Source: Pseudomonas graminis (GTDB lineage Bacteria; Pseudomonadota; Gammaproteobacteria; Pseudomonadales; Pseudomonadaceae). Taken from it: 64,000 bases of DNA. This document shows, piece after piece, positions 42,202-51,107 of the stretch (position 1 is the first letter of the stretch; the number at the start of each line of letters is the position of its first letter). The translations under genes were made by a program, and so were the position numbers. Under the pieces are notes generated by a model. The model searched no databases, was not told the DNA's origin, and saw nothing but the letters and a program-made list of their open reading frames with translations. The stretch is from contig NZ_MDEN01000069.1 in the NCBI RefSeq assembly GCF_001705435.1, forward strand, positions 186,001 through 250,000, in the 5' to 3' direction.

Positions 42202-43530
42202 ATGACCACTCCCAACGCTATTCGCCGACTCAACGCTGCCGATCCGGATTTCGCCCGTCATCTGGATCATCTGCTGAGCTGGGAAAGTGTGTCTGACGAC
42301 TCGGTCAATGAGCGTGTGCTGGACATCATCAAGAACGTGCGCGAGCGCGGCGATGCGGCGTTGGTGGAATACACCCGTCGTTTCGACGGGCTGGACGTGG
42401 CGTCGATGGCGGACCTGATTCTGCCGCGCGAGCGTCTTGAGCTGGCACTGACCCGCATCACGCCCGCCCAGCGCCAGGCCCTCGAAAAAGCGGCCGACCG
42501 CGTGCGCAGTTACCACGAGCGGCAGAAGCAGGATTCCTGGAGCTACACCGAGGCCGACGGCACCGTGCTGGGCCAGAAGGTCACCCCGCTGGACCGCGCC
42601 GGCCTGTACGTGCCGGGCGGTAAAGCCTCTTACCCATCGTCAGTGTTGATGAACGCCATTCCGGCCAAAGTTGCTGGCGTGGGCGAAGTGGTCATGGTCG
42701 TGCCGACCCCGCGCGGTGAGCTCAACGAGCTGGTACTGGCGGCGGCCTGCATCGCCGGCGTCGATCGCGTGTTCACCATCGGTGGCGCGCAGGCGGTTGC
42801 GGCGCTGGCCTATGGCACTGAAAGCGTGCCGCAGGTGGACAAGGTTGTCGGCCCGGGCAACATCTATGTGGCCACCGCCAAGCGTCATGTTTTCGGTCAG
42901 GTGGGCATCGACATGATCGCCGGCCCGTCGGAGATTCTGGTGGTGTGCGACGGCCAGACCGATCCTGACTGGATCGCCATGGACCTGTTCTCCCAGGCCG
43001 AGCACGACGAGGACGCCCAGGCGATTCTGGTCAGCCCGGATGCCGAATTCCTTGACCGGGTCGCGGCCAGCATCGCCAAACTGATGCCGACGATGGAGCG
43101 CGCGGAAATCATTCAGACCTCGATCAATGGCCGCGGCGCCTTGATCAAAGTGGCCGACATGACTCAGGCCATTGAAGTCGCCAACCGGATTGCGCCGGAG
43201 CACCTGGAGTTGTCGGTGGCTGATCCACAGGCCTGGCTGCCGCAGATCCGCCACGCCGGCGCGATCTTCATGGGCCGCCACACCTCTGAAGCGCTGGGCG
43301 ACTACTGCGCCGGTCCCAACCACGTGTTGCCCACTTCGGGCACCGCACGGTTCTCATCGCCGCTGGGCGTGTACGATTTTCAGAAACGCTCATCGATCAT
43401 TTTCTGCTCGGAGCAGGGCGCGTCCGAACTGGGCAAAACGGCTTCGGTGCTGGCACGCGGCGAGTCGTTGACCGCCCACGCCCGCAGCGCCGAGTATCGC
43501 ATCGTCGACACCGAACAAGAGGGCAACTGA
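42202..43530 (+). CDS. hisD: Histidinol dehydrogenase
   Basis: HisD carries out the last two oxidations to histidine, using NAD and zinc. The 442-residue protein has the family signature GQVGIDMIAGPSEILVVCD near residues 233-250, the catalytic Glu/His pair in APEHLELSV near 330, and the zinc-binding HTSEALGDYCAGPNHVLPT region. The ATG at 42202 starts MTTPNAIRRLNAADPDF. hisC follows after two bases. The leader carries a perfect long-range inverted repeat. Confidence 0.96.
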   Translation: MTTPNAIRRLNAADPDFARHLDHLLSWESVSDDSVNERVLDIIKNVRERGDAALVEYTRRFDGLDVASMADLILPRERLELALTRITPAQRQALEKAADRVRSYHERQKQDSWSYTEADGTVLGQKVTPLDRAGLYVPGGKASYPSSVLMNAIPAKVAGVGEVVMVVPTPRGELNELVLAAACIAGVDRVFTIGGAQAVAALAYGTESVPQVDKVVGPGNIYVATAKRHVFGQVGIDMIAGPSEILVVCDGQTDPDWIAMDLFSQAEHDEDAQAILVSPDAEFLDRVAASIAKLMPTMERAEIIQTSINGRGALIKVADMTQAIEVANRIAPEHLELSVADPQAWLPQIRHAGAIFMGRHTSEALGDYCAGPNHVLPTSGTARFSSPLGVYDFQKRSSIIFCSEQGASELGKTASVLARGESLTAHARSAEYRIVDTEQEGN

Positions 43531-43532
43531 GC

Positions 43533-44591
43533 ATGAGCAAATTCTGGAGTCCCTTCGTCAACGACCTGGTGCCTTATGTGCCGGGCGAGCAGCCCAAGCT
43601 GACCAAACTGGTGAAGCTCAACACCAACGAAAACCCCTATGGCCCGTCGCCCAAGGCGATCGATGCCATGCGTGCGGCGGTCAGTGATGAACTGCGTCTG
43701 TATCCCGATCCCAACAGCGATTTGCTGAAGCACGCGGTGGCGCGTTATTACGGCGTCGACGCCAGTCGGGTGTTCCTCGGCAACGGTTCGGACGAGGTGC
43801 TCGCCCACGCCTATAACGCGTTCTTCCGACAGGCCAAACCGTTGCTGTTCCCGGACATCAGCTACAGCTTCTATCCGGTGTACTGCGGCCTGTATGGCGT
43901 CGACTACGAAGCCGTGCCGCTTGACGAACAGTTTCAGATTCGTGCCGAAGATTACGCGCGTCCCAATGGCGGCATCATTTTCCCGAACCCGAACGCACCC
44001 ACCGGCTGCCTGTTGGCCCTCGATGCCGTCGAGCAGATCCTCAAGAACAGCCCGGATTCAGTGGTGATCGTCGACGAGGCGTACGTCGACTTCGGCGGCG
44101 ACACCGCGATCAGCCTGGTGGATCGCTATCCGAACCTGCTGGTCACTCAGACACTGTCCAAATCGCGCTCCCTCGCCGGGCTGCGGGTGGGCCTCGCAGT
44201 GGGGCATCCGGACCTCATCGAGGCGCTGGAACGGGTCAAGAACAGCTTCAACTCGTATCCCCTGGACCGTATGGCCATTGTCGGCGCAGCAGCGGCCTTC
44301 GAGGATCGCGCGTATTTCGAGAGCACCTGCCAGCGCGTGATCGCCAGCCGTGAAGCGCTCGTCGAGCAGCTGGAAGGCAAGGGTTTTGAGGTGCTGCCAT
44401 CGGCCGCGAATTTCATCTTTGCCCGTCACCCTCAGCATGACGCAGCGGGTCTGGCGGCAAAGGTACGGGAGCAGGGCGTGATCGTGCGCCACTTCAAACA
44501 GGCGCGCATCGCGCAATTCCTGCGCATCACCATCGGCACGCCTGAACAGAATCAGGCGTTGGTGGATGCCTTGGGGGACTTGTCGAGCTGA
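43533..44591 (+). CDS. hisC: Histidinol-phosphate aminotransferase
   Basis: HisC is a PLP enzyme that converts imidazole-acetol phosphate to histidinol phosphate. The 352-residue protein shows LNTNENPYGPSP near residue 30, the Asp of VIVDEAYVDF near 180, the Schiff-base Lys in TLSKSRSLAGLRVG near 209 and the phosphate-contacting Arg nearby. It starts two bases after hisD and ends 26 bases from the stop of the convergent gene algW. Pseudomonads often carry two HisC paralogues; this is the one linked to hisGD. Confidence 0.95.
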   Translation: MSKFWSPFVNDLVPYVPGEQPKLTKLVKLNTNENPYGPSPKAIDAMRAAVSDELRLYPDPNSDLLKHAVARYYGVDASRVFLGNGSDEVLAHAYNAFFRQAKPLLFPDISYSFYPVYCGLYGVDYEAVPLDEQFQIRAEDYARPNGGIIFPNPNAPTGCLLALDAVEQILKNSPDSVVIVDEAYVDFGGDTAISLVDRYPNLLVTQTLSKSRSLAGLRVGLAVGHPDLIEALERVKNSFNSYPLDRMAIVGAAAAFEDRAYFESTCQRVIASREALVEQLEGKGFEVLPSAANFIFARHPQHDAAGLAAKVREQGVIVRHFKQARIAQFLRITIGTPEQNQALVDALGDLSS

Positions 44592-44617
44592 GTTGACGGC
44601 TGCTTCATCGCAACCGA

Positions 44618-45784
44618 TCAATCCTCCGCCGCAGGCGCCGTTGTCTGCGGTGGACGCACGCCCACCTCGGCGCTCAGCTTCAGTTCCTTGCCGTTGCGCA
44701 TGACCTCAATGGCGATCTTGTCGCTCGGCTTGGTGCGCGCCACCTGATTCATGGAGCGGCGCCCGTCGCCCGCGGGCTCGCCGTTGATGCTCAAAATCAC
44801 ATCACCCAGCTGCAATCCGGCCTTCTGCGCCGGCCCATCGCGGAAAATCCCGGCGACCACGATCCCTGGGCGGTCCTTAAGGCCAAAGGACTCCGACAGT
44901 TCCTCCGTCAGCGGCTGTACCTCAATCCCCAACCAGCCGCGAATCACCTGACCGTGCTCAATGATCGACTTCATCACCTCCAGAGCCAGCTTGGTCGGAA
45001 TCGCAAAACCGATGCCTTGGGAGCCACCGGACTTGGAGAAGATCGCCGTGTTGATCCCGGTCAGGTTGCCATTGGCGTCCACCAGTGCGCCGCCCGAGTT
45101 GCCGGGGTTGATCGCGGCGTCGGTCTGAATGAAATCTTCGTAGGTGTTGAGGCCCAGCTGATTGCGCCCGGTGGCACTGATGATGCCCATGGTCACGGTC
45201 TGGCCCACGCCGAACGGGTTACCGATGGCCAACGCAACGTCGCCGATGCGGATGGCATCGGAACGGCCGAGGGTAATGGACGGCAGGTTCTTGAGGTCGA
45301 TCTTCAGGACCGCAAGGTCGGTTTCCGGATCGCTGCCGACGACTTTGGCGATCGTCTCGCGGCCGTCCTTGAGCGCCACGACAATCTGGTCTGCACCGGA
45401 GGTGACGTGGTTGTTGGTCAGCAGATAGCCTTCCGGACTCATGATTACGGCCGATCCCAGGCTCGACTGCATGCGCTTTTGTTTAGGCAGGTTGTCGCCG
45501 AAGAAACGACGAAACTGCGGGTCGTCGAACAGCGGATGGTTGGGTTTATTGCTGTTGTTGACCATCTTGGTCGTGTACAGATTCGCCACGGCGGGGGCGG
45601 CGTTGCTGACGGCGTCCGCGTACGATACCGGGCCCTGTTGCACAAAGGTCTGCTGGGGCGCTTGTTGCAGGTTCACGTCCTGGCTTGGAAGCCCGACCCA
45701 CTGGGGATAGCGCTGGATTATCAATAAAGCGATAAGCACACCAGCGAGCAAGGGCCAGCCGAGAAAACGCAGCGCTTTGAACAT
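44618..45784 (-). CDS. algW: Periplasmic serine protease AlgW (DegS type)
   Basis: AlgW is the DegS-type protease that cuts the anti-sigma factor MucA when misfolded envelope proteins bind its PDZ domain, releasing AlgU and turning on alginate synthesis. The 388-residue protein has an N-terminal membrane anchor (about 7-25), a trypsin-like domain with His in NNHVTSG, Asp in DPETDLAVL and Ser in NPGNSGGAL, and one PDZ domain (about 285-370). A single PDZ and the anchor distinguish it from MucD/DegP. It is convergent with hisC and divergent from the Nif3-family gene. Confidence 0.93.
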   Translation of the reverse strand: MFKALRFLGWPLLAGVLIALLIIQRYPQWVGLPSQDVNLQQAPQQTFVQQGPVSYADAVSNAAPAVANLYTTKMVNNSNKPNHPLFDDPQFRRFFGDNLPKQKRMQSSLGSAVIMSPEGYLLTNNHVTSGADQIVVALKDGRETIAKVVGSDPETDLAVLKIDLKNLPSITLGRSDAIRIGDVALAIGNPFGVGQTVTMGIISATGRNQLGLNTYEDFIQTDAAINPGNSGGALVDANGNLTGINTAIFSKSGGSQGIGFAIPTKLALEVMKSIIEHGQVIRGWLGIEVQPLTEELSESFGLKDRPGIVVAGIFRDGPAQKAGLQLGDVILSINGEPAGDGRRSMNQVARTKPSDKIAIEVMRNGKELKLSAEVGVRPPQTTAPAAED

Positions 45785-45882
45785 TGAGCGGAGTCCTGAA
45801 GGTAGAAGCGCCTAGCTGCGCCATAATGGCCGGCATTATACGAGGACCGACACGGTCTGGACTGCATATTTAGGAGAGTTTT

Positions 45883-46641
45883 ATGGCCGTTGCCCTGAGC
45901 ACCCTGGTGGAAGAAGCGGACCGCTATCTCGGTAGCGCGCGGATTCAGGATTATTGCCCGAACGGCCTGCAGGTCGAGGGTCGGCCGCAGGTCAGGCGAA
46001 TCGTCTCCGGCGTCACCGCGAGTCAGGCGCTGCTGGACGCGGCGGTGGAGGCCAATGCCGATCTGGTGCTGGTGCATCACGGCTATTTCTGGAAAGGCGA
46101 GAATCCCTGCATCACCGGCATGAAACAGCGTCGGCTGAAAACGCTGCTCAAGCACGACATCAGCCTGCTGTCCTATCACTTGCCCCTCGACCTTCACGCC
46201 GACGTGGGCAACAACGTTCAGTTGGCCCAGCAACTGGAGATCACCGTCGAAGGCCCGCTGGACCCGGACAATCCGCGCATCGTCGGGCTGGTCGGCTCAC
46301 TCAGCGAGGCGATCACGCCACGGGATTTCGCCCACCGCGTGCAGACTGCATTGGGGCGCGAGCCGCTGCTGATCGAGGGTGAAGGGATGATCCGCCGGGT
46401 CGGCTGGTGCACCGGAGGCGGGCAGGGCTACATCGATCAGGCCGTTCTGGCCGGCGTGGACCTGTATTTGAGCGGGGAGGCGTCCGAGCAGACTTTTCAC
46501 AGCGCCCGGGAAAACGGTATCAGCTTCATCGCCGCCGGCCATCACGCCACCGAGCGGTATGGTGTGCAGGCCCTGGGCGATTATCTGGCGCGGCGCTTTG
46601 CCCTTGAACATCTGTTTATCGATTGTCCGAACCCGATCTAA
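45883..46641 (+). CDS. Nif3-like dinuclear metal centre protein (YbgI family)
   Basis: A 252-residue member of the Nif3/YbgI family. Metal-binding landmarks are the HHGYFWKGE stretch near residue 65, a later DLHADVGNN near 105 and GHHATERYG near residue 225. Relatives form hexameric toroids with two metal ions; some have been called type 2 GTP cyclohydrolase I, but the true reaction is unsettled. The ATG at 45883 has a GGAG site. It is divergent from algW and followed by the cysD leader, so it is probably a single-gene unit. Confidence 0.9.
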   Translation: MAVALSTLVEEADRYLGSARIQDYCPNGLQVEGRPQVRRIVSGVTASQALLDAAVEANADLVLVHHGYFWKGENPCITGMKQRRLKTLLKHDISLLSYHLPLDLHADVGNNVQLAQQLEITVEGPLDPDNPRIVGLVGSLSEAITPRDFAHRVQTALGREPLLIEGEGMIRRVGWCTGGGQGYIDQAVLAGVDLYLSGEASEQTFHSARENGISFIAAGHHATERYGVQALGDYLARRFALEHLFIDCPNPI

Positions 46642-46672
46642 CGCGTCCTGAGGTCCAAAGCCTGAGCTATAT

Positions 46673-46695
46673 GGATAGATCGTTTCGATCTATCC
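46673..46695. promoter_or_regulatory. Perfect 10-base inverted repeat upstream of cysD
   Basis: GGATAGATCG-TTT-CGATCTATCC, with perfect arms and a 3-base centre, 31 bases after the Nif3-family stop and 92 bases before the cysD ATG. C-rich sequence follows instead of T, so it is not a normal terminator. It could be an operator or an RNA hairpin in the cys leader. Confidence 0.55.
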
Positions 46696-46787
46696 CCGCC
46701 GCTGAATAGAAGCAGGCGCCATGATAAAGTGCCTCGCTCGATAGAGCCCGCAGGCTCTCCACACACGTACGTTATCCGTGAGTAACC

Positions 46788-47705
46788 ATGGTCGACAAAC
46801 TGACGCATCTGAAACAGCTGGAGGCGGAAAGCATCCACATTATCCGCGAGGTCGCTGCCGAGTTCGATAACCCGGTGATGCTGTACTCCGTCGGTAAAGA
46901 CTCTGCCGTGATGCTGCATCTGGCGCGCAAGGCCTTCTTTCCGGGCAAGCTGCCGTTCCCGGTGATGCACGTCGACACACGCTGGAAATTCCAGGAGATG
47001 TACCGCTTCCGCGACAAGATGGTCGAGGAGATGGGCCTGGATCTGATCGTGCACGTGAACCCGGACGGCGTCGCGCAGGGTATCAACCCGCTGACCCACG
47101 GCAGCTCGAAGCACACCGATATCATGAAAACCCAAGGCCTCAAGCAGGCTCTGGACAAGCACGGCTTTGATGCCGCGTTCGGCGGTGCCCGCCGTGACGA
47201 AGAGAAATCCCGCGCCAAAGAGCGCGTGTATTCCTTCCGCGACACCAAGCACCGCTGGGACCCGAAAAACCAGCGTCCCGAGCTGTGGAACGTGTACAAC
47301 GGCAACGTCAACAAAGGCGAGTCGATCCGCGTGTTCCCGCTTTCCAACTGGACCGAGCTGGACATCTGGCAGTACATCTACCTCGAAGGCATTCCGATCG
47401 TCCCGCTGTATTTCGCCGCCGAGCGCGAAGTCATCGAGATGAACGGCACCTGGATCATGATCGACGACGACCGCCTGCGTAATCACCTGTCCGACGAGGA
47501 CAAGAAGCGCATCGTCAAGAAGAAGGTCCGCTTCCGCACACTGGGCGACTACCCGTTGACGGGCGCTGTCGAGTCCGAGGCCACCAGCCTCACCGACATC
47601 ATTCAGGAAATGCTCCTGACGCGAACTTCCGAGCGCCAGGGCCGGGTCATCGACCACGATGGCGCAGGCTCGATGGAAGAAAAGAAACGCCAAGGCTACT
47701 TCTAG
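46788..47705 (+). CDS. cysD: Sulfate adenylyltransferase subunit 2
   Basis: CysD, with the GTPase CysN, makes adenosine phosphosulfate from sulfate and ATP. The 305-residue protein is an ATP-PPi synthetase-type enzyme with the P-loop-like SVGKDSAVMLHLARKAF near residue 38, VDTRWKFQEMYRFRD near 66 and AFGGARRDEEKSRAKER near 128. Its TAG stop is the first three bases of a dispersed repeat that fills the space before cysN. The ATG follows a GAG-rich leader; the region upstream holds a perfect palindrome at 46673. Regulation by sulfur supply through CysB is expected for the pathway but no CysB site is assigned. Confidence 0.95.
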   Translation: MVDKLTHLKQLEAESIHIIREVAAEFDNPVMLYSVGKDSAVMLHLARKAFFPGKLPFPVMHVDTRWKFQEMYRFRDKMVEEMGLDLIVHVNPDGVAQGINPLTHGSSKHTDIMKTQGLKQALDKHGFDAAFGGARRDEEKSRAKERVYSFRDTKHRWDPKNQRPELWNVYNGNVNKGESIRVFPLSNWTELDIWQYIYLEGIPIVPLYFAAEREVIEMNGTWIMIDDDRLRNHLSDEDKKRIVKKKVRFRTLGDYPLTGAVESEATSLTDIIQEMLLTRTSERQGRVIDHDGAGSMEEKKRQGYF

Positions 47706-47829
47706 CTGCAAGCAGCAAGTTGGAAGCTTCAAGCCGAAACGCTGAAGCTCACTTGAACCGGAAGAATTTTGACTAGCTGTATGCCGACGAGCTTGCCGCT
47801 TGAAGCTTACAGCTTGGAGCTTGAACCCA
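47703..47829. repeat. Dispersed stop-codon-associated repeat, copy 3 (between cysD and cysN)
   Basis: Begins at the cysD stop (TAGCTGCAAGC) and ends TTGGAGCTTGAACCCA just before the cysN ATG. AAGCTTCAAGC (47724-47734) pairs exactly with GCTTGAAGCTT (47798-47808). The GGAG at 47816-47819, ten bases before the ATG, is the only good Shine-Dalgarno of cysN, so the repeat supplies the ribosome site. Confidence 0.7.
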
Positions 47830-49728
47830 ATGACCCATCAATCTGAATTGATCAGCGAGGACATCCTCGCCTATCTGGGCCAGCATGAACGCAAGGAAAT
47901 GCTGCGTTTCCTGACCTGTGGCAACGTCGACGACGGCAAGAGCACGTTGATCGGGCGTCTGCTGCACGATTCCAAGATGATCTACGAAGATCACCTGGAA
48001 GCCATCACCCGCGATTCGAAGAAATCCGGCACCACCGGCGATGAGGTCGATCTGGCGCTGCTGGTCGACGGGCTGCAGGCCGAGCGCGAGCAGGGCATCA
48101 CCATCGATGTCGCCTACCGCTACTTCTCCACCGCCAAGCGCAAGTTCATCATCGCCGACACCCCCGGCCATGAGCAGTACACCCGCAACATGGCCACCGG
48201 TGCGTCCACCTGTGACCTGGCGATCATTCTGGTGGACGCCCGCTACGGCGTGCAGACCCAGACCAAGCGCCATAGCTACATCGCCTCGTTGCTGGGCATC
48301 AAGCACATTGTGGTCGCCATCAACAAGATGGACCTCAATGGCTTCGACGAGACCATCTTCGAGCAGATCAAGGCCGATTACCTGGCGTTCGCCGACCGCA
48401 TTGCGCTGAAGCCGACCACCATGGAATTCGTGCCGATGTCGGCCCTCAAGGGCGACAACGTAGTCAACCGGAGCGAGCGTTCGCCGTGGTACACCGGCAA
48501 GTCGCTGATGGAGATTCTTGAAACCGTCGAGATCGCCAACGACCGCAATTTCACTGACCTGCGTTTTCCGGTGCAATACGTCAACCGTCCGAACCTGAAC
48601 TTCCGCGGTTTCGCCGGCACCCTGGCGAGCGGCATCGTGCACAAGGGCGACGAAGTGGTTGTGCTGCCGTCCGGCAAGAGCAGCCGCGTGAAATCCATCG
48701 TCACCTTCGAAGGTGAGCTGGAGCATGCGGGCCCGGGTCAGGCGGTGACGCTGACCATGGAAGACGAAATCGACATCTCCCGTGGCGACCTTCTGGTGCA
48801 TGCCGACAATGTCCCACAGGTGGCCGACGCCTTCGACGCCATGCTGGTGTGGATGGCCGAAGAGCCGATGCTGCCGGGCAAGAAATACGACATCAAACGC
48901 GCCACGTCCTACGTGCCGGGTTCGATTGCCAGCATCACCCATCGTGTTGACGTGAACACGCTGGAAGAAGGCCCGGCCAGTTCGCTGCAGCTGAATGAAA
49001 TCGGCCGCGTGAAGATCGCACTGGACGCGCCGATTGCCCTCGACGGCTACGACAGCAACCGCACCACGGGCGCGTTCATCGTCATCGACCGTTTGACCAA
49101 CGGCACCGTGGCGGCCGGCATGATCATCGCCAAACCGGTGGTTGCGGGCGGCGGGAGTCATCACGGCGCGCTGGCCCATGTTTCGACAGAAGAGCGCGCT
49201 CAGCGCTTCGGCCAGAAGCCGGCCACCGTGCTGTTCAGCGGTTTGTCGGGTGCAGGCAAGAGCACGCTGGCGTATGCGGTGGAGCGCAAGCTTTTCGACA
49301 TGGGCCGTGCGGTGTTCGTCCTTGATGGCCAGAACCTGCGTCACGACCTCAACAAGGGCTTGCCGCAGGATCGCGCCGGCCGCACCGAGAACTGGCGTCG
49401 TGCCGCCCACGTTGCGCGTCAGTTCAACGAAGCCGGCCTGCTGACCCTCGCGGCGTTCGTCGCGCCGGACGCCGGCGGTCGGCAGAATGCCAAGGCCCTG
49501 ATCGGCGATGATCGACTGATCACCGTGTACGTACAGGCGTCGCCTCAAGTCTGCCGCGAGCGTGACCCGCAAGGGCTCTACGCTGCCGACAAGGACAACA
49601 TCCCGGGTGAATCCTTCCCGTATGACGTCCCGCTGGACGCCGACCTGGTCATCGACACGCAGTCTCTGAATGTCGAAGAAAGCGTCAAGCAAGTGCTGGA
49701 TCTGCTGCGAGCTCGCGGCGCGATCTAA
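47830..49728 (+). CDS. cysNC: Bifunctional sulfate adenylyltransferase subunit 1 / adenylylsulfate kinase (CysN-CysC fusion)
   Basis: A 632-residue fusion. Residues about 1-440 are the CysN GTPase, an elongation-factor-like protein with GNVDDGKST (G1), DTPGHEQY (G3) and NKMD (G4), which drives APS formation with CysD. From about residue 455 the APS kinase CysC follows, with Walker A GLSGAGKST and DGQNLRHDLNKGL, making PAPS. The ATG at 47830 is used; a TTG at 47800 lies inside the repeat. Its ribosome site is within the repeat that separates it from cysD. Two terminators follow. Confidence 0.95.
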   Translation: MTHQSELISEDILAYLGQHERKEMLRFLTCGNVDDGKSTLIGRLLHDSKMIYEDHLEAITRDSKKSGTTGDEVDLALLVDGLQAEREQGITIDVAYRYFSTAKRKFIIADTPGHEQYTRNMATGASTCDLAIILVDARYGVQTQTKRHSYIASLLGIKHIVVAINKMDLNGFDETIFEQIKADYLAFADRIALKPTTMEFVPMSALKGDNVVNRSERSPWYTGKSLMEILETVEIANDRNFTDLRFPVQYVNRPNLNFRGFAGTLASGIVHKGDEVVVLPSGKSSRVKSIVTFEGELEHAGPGQAVTLTMEDEIDISRGDLLVHADNVPQVADAFDAMLVWMAEEPMLPGKKYDIKRATSYVPGSIASITHRVDVNTLEEGPASSLQLNEIGRVKIALDAPIALDGYDSNRTTGAFIVIDRLTNGTVAAGMIIAKPVVAGGGSHHGALAHVSTEERAQRFGQKPATVLFSGLSGAGKSTLAYAVERKLFDMGRAVFVLDGQNLRHDLNKGLPQDRAGRTENWRRAAHVARQFNEAGLLTLAAFVAPDAGGRQNAKALIGDDRLITVYVQASPQVCRERDPQGLYAADKDNIPGESFPYDVPLDADLVIDTQSLNVEESVKQVLDLLRARGAI

Positions 49729-49747
49729 ACGCTGTTCGCTGTACAAA

Positions 49748-49773
49748 AACCCGCCGATGATGGCGGGTTTTTT
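49748..49773 (+). terminator. Rho-independent terminator after cysNC
   Basis: AACCCGCC-GATGAT-GGCGGGTT followed by T residues, 20 bases after the cysNC stop. Confidence 0.9.
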
Positions 49774-49816
49774 GTTTCCCTCCATTACCCGTCGCCGCCA
49801 ACCGACTGCCCACAAA

Positions 49817-49850
49817 AAAGCCCGCCGTTGGTTAGCAACGGCGGGCTTTT
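49817..49850. terminator. Bidirectional terminator between cysNC and zapG
   Basis: AAAGCCCGCCGTTG-GTTAG-CAACGGCGGGCTTT, 14 pairs, with A residues on the left and T residues on the right, so it can end transcripts from both sides. It lies 17 bases past the zapG stop on the minus strand. Confidence 0.9.
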
Positions 49851-49866
49851 GGTGTTTCGAGTCGCG

Positions 49867-50304
49867 TTATTTTTTCAAGCCGTAATGCTCATCCAGCATG
49901 CCGGGGGAGTCAGGCGACTTGGGCGCGTAGTCCTTCGGCGGTTCAGCCGCGGTGCGCGGTGGCGTCAGGCGATCGCGGTGTGGATGGAGCGCGTCCGGGT
50001 GCAGCGCGGCCAGCAGGCGTTGACGGGTGATGTCGTCGGTGGCCAGGCGGTTGGCGCCTTCGGCCAGATGCTCCTGAACATCGTGGTAGCTTTGCGACAG
50101 CTTCTGCACCAGATTGGCGGTGCTGTTGAAGTGAGTGATCACCTCGTTCTGATACGTATCGAAACGCTCCTGAACGTCATCCAGCTGGCGCTGAGTCCCG
50201 TTAGGCACGGCATTGGGCAGCGCGCGCGCCACGAAGAAACCGATGATCACACCAACCACCAGGGCGATGGTCGGCAGCAACCAAACTAAGAGCGAGTAAT
50301 CCAC
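49867..50304 (-). CDS. zapG: YhcB/ZapG family inner-membrane protein (DUF1043)
   Basis: A 145-residue protein with one N-terminal membrane helix (about 5-26) and a long cytoplasmic coiled-coil region (QRQLDDVQERFDTYQNEV and VQKLSQSYHDVQEHLAEG). This is the YhcB/ZapG family, linked to cell-envelope and division proteins in E. coli. The start is a GTG at 50304 behind a strong AGGAAGGA site; no ATG fits. The Pro-rich C-terminus (RTAAEPPKDYAPKSPDSPG) is probably disordered. It is divergent from the hydrolase gene. Confidence 0.87.
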   Translation of the reverse strand: MDYSLLVWLLPTIALVVGVIIGFFVARALPNAVPNGTQRQLDDVQERFDTYQNEVITHFNSTANLVQKLSQSYHDVQEHLAEGANRLATDDITRQRLLAALHPDALHPHRDRLTPPRTAAEPPKDYAPKSPDSPGMLDEHYGLKK

Positions 50305-50449
50305 GAGTCCTTCCTCTATAAACGGCTTTGCTTTACGTTAACGGCTCGAACCTGCGCTGTATAGCGGCGACGTGTCGCCAGCCTGCCAGCCACAGACAAT
50401 CAGCTAGACGAGTCGACCCAATTGAAGGTCACGGAGTTCATTCTTGCTC

Positions 50450-51079
50450 ATGCGTGAGACCCCTGTATTCATCGACGGCCCGGCGGGCCAACTTGAAGCG
50501 TTGTACCTCGATCTGGACGAGGCCAGAGGCATCGCCCTGATATGCCATCCTAACCCGGTTCAGGGCGGCACCATGCTCAATAAAGTGATTTCGACCCTGC
50601 AGCGCACCGCGCGCGATGCCGGTCTTATCACCCTGCGCTTCAACTATCGTGGCGTTGGCGCGAGCGCCGGCAGCTCGGACATGGGGGAGGGCGAAGTCGA
50701 CGACGCACAGGCGGCGGCGAACTGGCTGCGCGACAAACATCCCGACCTGCCCATGACCTTGCTCGGGTTTTCCTTCGGCGGTTTCGTGGCGGCTACCCTG
50801 GGCGGGCGTCTTGAGGCCAAGGGCGAAACCCTGAAGCATCTGTTCATGGTCGCACCAGCCGTGATGCGCATCGCCAGTGTGGAAGCATTGCCGCAGAAGG
50901 GTCTGCTGACGCTTATTCAGCCGGACACCGATGAAGTCGTTGACCCACAACGTGTGTACGCGTGGTCTGACACGCTTCAGCGCCCCCATGAGCTGCTGAA
51001 AGTGGCAGAATGCGGGCACTTTTTTCACGGCAAGCTGACCGATCTCAAGGATCTGATTCTGCCGCGCCTTTCGAATTGA
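50450..51079 (+). CDS. Alpha/beta hydrolase
   Basis: A 209-residue serine hydrolase. The nucleophile Ser is in GFSFGG near residue 108, the acid is in QPDTDEVVDP near 160 and the His is in CGHFFHG near 190. An HPNPVQGGTM loop near residue 33 supplies an oxyanion element, as in the dienelactone hydrolase-like group. The substrate cannot be inferred. No signal peptide, so cytoplasmic. The ATG at 50450 is preferred over a TTG six bases upstream. It is 28 bases before trpS, on the same strand, and may be co-transcribed with it. Confidence 0.85.
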   Translation: MRETPVFIDGPAGQLEALYLDLDEARGIALICHPNPVQGGTMLNKVISTLQRTARDAGLITLRFNYRGVGASAGSSDMGEGEVDDAQAAANWLRDKHPDLPMTLLGFSFGGFVAATLGGRLEAKGETLKHLFMVAPAVMRIASVEALPQKGLLTLIQPDTDEVVDPQRVYAWSDTLQRPHELLKVAECGHFFHGKLTDLKDLILPRLSN

Positions 51080-51107
51080 TCGCAGCACCCAAAATAAGCG
51101 ACTCGCC

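Noticed and set aside
47773..49815. Open frame of 680 codons antisense to cysNC
   Set aside because: A mirror frame of a strongly biased gene. The product is His/Gln/Arg-rich without domains, and the frame would run through two terminators.
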